Origin: Todiramphus chloris collaris
Taxonomy: Eukaryota; Chordata; Aves; Coraciiformes; Alcedinidae
NCBI GenBank assembly: GCA_025345505.1
Contig: JANVCC010000025.1
Coordinates: forward strand, 1,658,971-1,722,970
DNA length: 64,000 nt
Reading direction: 5' to 3'
Under the pieces are notes generated by a model. That model had not been told where the DNA came from. It saw nothing but the letters and a program-made list of their open reading frames with translations, and searched no databases. Made by a program: the position numbers and the translations under genes. This document shows, piece after piece, positions 60,421 to 64,000 of the stretch. Positions within the stretch are counted from its first letter, which is position 1. Every line of letters begins with the position of its first letter.

Positions 60421-60879
60421 CTGCAGTGTGATCTCCTTTTAACCAAATAAAAATGTCAATAAAAGAACATATCCTCAGATCAGAGGCCCCTGGTCCAGGC
60501 AAACTACAGCTCACTTCATTTTAACATAGGTGAGAATTGTTTTTAAAATTAATTTATCTGAGCATTTCCAGTAGACTGTTTATCCCTGCTTTTATTTTAT
60601 AAGAATAGCATTGTCCCCTCTAATTTCTCATAGAGTATCAGAATTTACTGTCACTTGCCGTGACAAAAGTGATTTCTATTGATTGATATTGAGTGCTTGT
60701 ATATAAATAGAATATCTATACTTACTTACATAAAAACCTTAAATGCCTGTAACTGTAGAAATAAAATACCTTAGGTGTGCCACGTATGACTGAAATCACT
60801 ATTTTGATGTGTGTAATGTGCACAAAATGTTTTAACTTTCTAACACTGGCATTTGATACAATGAAAAAAGAAACATTCC

Positions 60880-61080
60880 TTTACGCTGCAGTGATTCTGT
60901 AATGACTTTGCTTTCCTCAGAAGTAAAGCAAGTGCTGGCAATCTGCTGGCACGGTTCTTCGAAGCCTGCTTTAATTGCAGCGCTCATGTTTTGTTCCACG
61001 GCTGCAGCAGGAGAAAAAGGGGCCTAGGGTTTTCTCATCGGAAAGCACCATCTAGTGTTAGGTTTTAAAACTTCGGTCAA
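60880..61080. promoter_or_regulatory. Candidate conserved non-coding element
   Basis: 'ttcttcgaagcctgctttaattgcagcgctcatg' and neighbouring CpG-retaining unique sequence, ending shortly before a 15-A tract at 61101. No coding frame supported. Confidence 0.28.
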
Positions 61081-61100
61081 AAATATAAAGAACAGTGGGG

Positions 61101-61115
61101 AAAAAAAAAAAAAAA
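61101..61115 (+). repeat. Poly-A tract (15 A)
   Basis: The longest A run on the + strand. No retrogene body was recognised upstream. Confidence 0.9.
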
Positions 61116-64000
61116 TCTCAGGACTTCACTGTAAAATAAATGAAGTCTCAAAAGGAGGAATGACACTGACTGTACAAGGCACACACAGTGTTGGTTTGTG
61201 GGGCTAGTATAGTAAAGAGAGTCCCTTGGTGCTCCGAGTAGTAAGTTCACTCTGGGGTCTTTCCAAAATGTTTTAAATTGTCTCACGATTGTGTATTTTA
61301 CATTTACTTCACTCCAACCTTCCACCCAACATTTCCTTACGACCTACATGCTTGTGAAATGGCTGTATTTCATACAGAATGTACAAGAGAAGTGACTTCA
61401 TTTGGCAGGCAGGATACCTGTAGTAAAATCTGAATTATTTTTTTCATGTTTATTCTTGTCACAACATTAAAGGCTTTTTTTTTTTCCTTGGTTATGTATT
61501 TTATTATTCAGATTTGAGTCAAAATCCTTTCACCCGTTGTGCAGCCCTCGGCAGGTCTTTCCCAGGTCTCAAGGGTAGCCTGGCTTCTTTGCAAGAGCAA
61601 ACCTCAGATGACTGGTCCCATGTGACTTGTGTGATTCAGGAGAAAGCCTCAGTTTCGATGGGATGAAAAAGAGCAGGACTAGCTGTCAAAAGAGCAGCTC
61701 AGGTGCTTGTGGTCTACGGCTTGTGACTTACAGCTCAGGTGCCTGTGGTTAGAACTGCACAAAGGCAGATAGCTGGGCGCACTCTGCTGCCCCAGTGAGC
61801 GTTTGGTACGGGTCTCAACAAAGCATTTCGTGTACAGTGTAAGAGTTCCAGCAGAGACTGCTGAGAGAGACTTGCCATTGTAATCCCTCTAGCCCAGGGG
61901 TTAGAACAGACTCACTGGTGTAGGCGAAAGCTGTTTATCATGTTTTAGCCAGTAAGAAAAGCAGCTAACTTTCTGCTGACAGGACCAATAGATGGTGAGG
62001 ATGATTCTTGAAGTTGCAGAGTGGTCAGAATCCTCTTATCTCTAGATGTAAAATGGCTCCATGAATTGCTAATACATAAAGTCCATAGTGGTGACTGCTG
62101 CGAGGAAGATGTCTCAGATATGGTACAACAAACGTGACATACGCTTATCTCCTCTGGAGGTTTAGCTGTCAGAAGGATGGAACAGTATTTAGCTTGCCTG
62201 ATGTCCTTTGAATCTATAAGGTTTAGTATGTAGCAGAATTTTAAATTTCAGTCCCTGGAGATCAAACACGTGTAACGATAATTATCAAGAATTTGATCTT
62301 AAAGCCACTGGAGTCTAGGAAATGTTTTCAGTAACTCCACTGAGAATTTTAAACTTGTCCAGAAATAAGCTGTTTGAATAATAAAGTAAAGCACAACATG
62401 TTTTGAAGAAAGCAAAGGCTCCTCAATGAAGAACTGGCTAATGGCTAGGGCAGCCCAAGCACAATTCCTCAGGCAATTAATATCTTTTAAACAAGAGCTA
62501 AAATTAGGGCACTATTCTTCATATGTGGCAAAATTTTGTCTCTGGAGAAAAAGGATGAAACAAACTGCCTGATGTCCTACAGATCCTTAAAAGAATTCCA
62601 ACAAAATAAACAAGGGCTGGAAAGAAATGAAATACAGTAGTTTGAGAACTGGAAGCAGGAGAGATGCTGTAGAAACCATATGAATCATGGCAAAGGATCT
62701 GTACAGTGACTTAAGTTTGATATTTAATGGGAGCAGTGAAATTCCAGCTTACTACAGACACCAGCAGCAGATCACTTATTATTGCCTTTACTGTAATAGC
62801 TATTGCTTTAGAATAAAGTTGGTTTTACTCTGCAGCAAACCTGGGGAAAAACTTCAGAGGCATCAAGCAGGTAGAAAAACATTTGAAAAAAACATGTGAA
62901 AGCAACTTGCATTGTTTTAGAGCAAACCAGAACTGAACTGTAGCACTGAAATGTAACATTTCAGAGTATCTGGGGGGTTTTAAGTGAAATGTTATCTTTT
63001 GGGGAAGAGATTAAAATAAAGAAATGTTGTTTTTCAGGGTAGTCTTGTTCTTTATCCAAATAAGGACACTGAAAGTAAGTGGCCAGGGTATTAGAACATT
63101 GAAGAGGACTGCTTACCAAAGACAGACAGCTTGGAAGCCCAGAAGGGCAGAAGCAGGTGAAGTATTCTCAGGTCAGACTGCATTTGCAAACAAACAAATG
63201 CAAACTTTGAAACAGAGCTGCGTTCCTGTGTGTGCTGCATCTTACCTTGTGGTAGCTGACAGAAATGTGATGCGCAGACCTCTGACGTCCCTTCCATTCC
63301 TGCTAATAAAGTGATGAGGAAAAAGGTCAGAGTAAATTATAGTGAATAAAATACTCCTTGATCCTTATTCTAGCATGCTCCTAAGGACAGGTAAGCACAG
63401 ATTGAATGCCAGAGAAAAAAATGTTTGAAATTTAGGGTAAAACCTACTTCTAACAGCATGTGGTTTATTGAATGTCTATGCACTAATCCACAGGGGTTTT
63501 TAAGTTAAAAGATTCATTAAATAACTCAGGCTTTGGAGCTGTTCATAAAACATTAAACTTGAGAAATACAACATGAGTGATGAGTTGATCCCACCTCTGC
63601 CAATGCAAACTGACTTTCTTAATGCTTCAGCTTCTTAAATCAACAATTTATATCAGAATCATAGCTGTCTTTTTGAATTTTACATTGTTTTCATGATAGC
63701 AGAAAGAGCTTAAAAAAATATAGGCTTCATGTCTTTAGAATTCAGAAGATATCTGAAATACATGACAAAGTACCTCATTGTATTTAGGCAGCTGAATTAT
63801 TTTTGTAGCTGGATTGATGTTATTGGAATATTGTGGGTTTTGTGATGCGTGCAGCAGAAAAGAGAAAAAATTGTGTTACGTCTTGTTTTCCGCTTGCATG
63901 GAAGCCACATTCTTGATTGTTATCTCGAGGCTTCATGTGAATTTTAGCTATATGTACGTACACGTATATGTCACTATATATGCATATGGAGATGTGTGTA
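61116..64000. other. Intergenic, no gene recognised
   Basis: AT-rich unique sequence with a direct repeat at 61695-61750 and a TA/TG-rich low-complexity end at about 63943-63995. No exons of PXYLP1, the neighbour expected from mammalian gene order, were recognised. Confidence 0.4.
61695..61749 (+). repeat. 19-bp direct repeat, 36-bp period
   Basis: CAGCTCAGGTGC[T/C]TGTGGT occurs at 61695-61713 and 61731-61749 with one mismatch. Confidence 0.9.

Noticed and set aside
61101-61115. Poly-A tract as the tail of a plus-strand retrogene
   Set aside because: No gene-like sequence upstream and no flanking duplication visible.
63943-63995. TA/TG-rich end of the window as a functional site
   Set aside because: Low-complexity alternation of TA, TG and CG steps. 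No defined motif or unit structure.
33381-64000. 5' exons of PXYLP1 (ACPL2), the expected next gene
   Set aside because: No histidine-phosphatase signature (RHGDR) or type II membrane N-terminus was recognised in any frame. The gene probably starts beyond the window, although a non-coding first exon could be missed.
1-64000. Endogenous retrovirus or LTR element
   Set aside because: No gag/pol/env-like frame, primer-binding site or paired TG...CA long repeats were noticed.

Overview
The window is a piece of vertebrate nuclear DNA, almost certainly from a bird. The evidence is several CR1 LINE 3' ends carrying the typical avian tail (ATTCT[A/G]TGATTCT, or its complement AGAATCACAGAATC). There are no Alu, B1 or L1 elements, overall repeat content is low, and non-coding stretches are long. 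No bacterial, phage, CRISPR or operon-like content was found. None of the longer open frames looks like a conserved protein.

One real protein-coding segment was recognised, and it is easily missed because it is only 128 bases long. It is the terminal coding exon of an SPSB-family gene on the + strand (32061-32188), best matched to SPSB4. It has a good 3' splice site and encodes the last 41 residues: an intact SOCS box with an Elongin B/C-binding motif, a Cullin-5 box, and the stop codon. The SPRY-domain exon, a single frame of well over 200 codons, is not in the window. So 1-32060 should be the 3' part of the last intron, which is more than 32 kb long, and 32189 onward is the 3' UTR followed by the downstream intergenic region. 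In mammals the next gene is PXYLP1/ACPL2. None of its exons were recognised here.

Layout. 1-32060: intron, with six of the seven CR1 fragments in it well supported, a short CpG-dense island (about 25.6-26.0 kb), short tandem duplications, poly-T tracts, and several AT-rich blocks rich in homeodomain-type cores that look like conserved non-coding elements (8.6, 10.0-10.4, 22.5-22.9 and 26.9-27.3 kb). 32061-33.4 kb: SPSB4 terminal exon and probable 3' UTR with two AATAAA candidates. 33.4-64 kb: intergenic. It holds a CpG cluster joined to a probable ancient reptile/bird repeat relic (34.9 kb), a GC-rich patch (42.9-43.8 kb), a possible MIR relic (52.1 kb) and further conserved-element candidates (51.7-54.8 and 60.1-61.1 kb). 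No CR1 was recognised there.

The + strand is T-rich over A in the intron half and near balance beyond the gene, as expected if the left half is transcribed left to right. The main value of the window is the hidden SOCS-box exon and a set of candidate regulatory elements around it. No new biological system is claimed.
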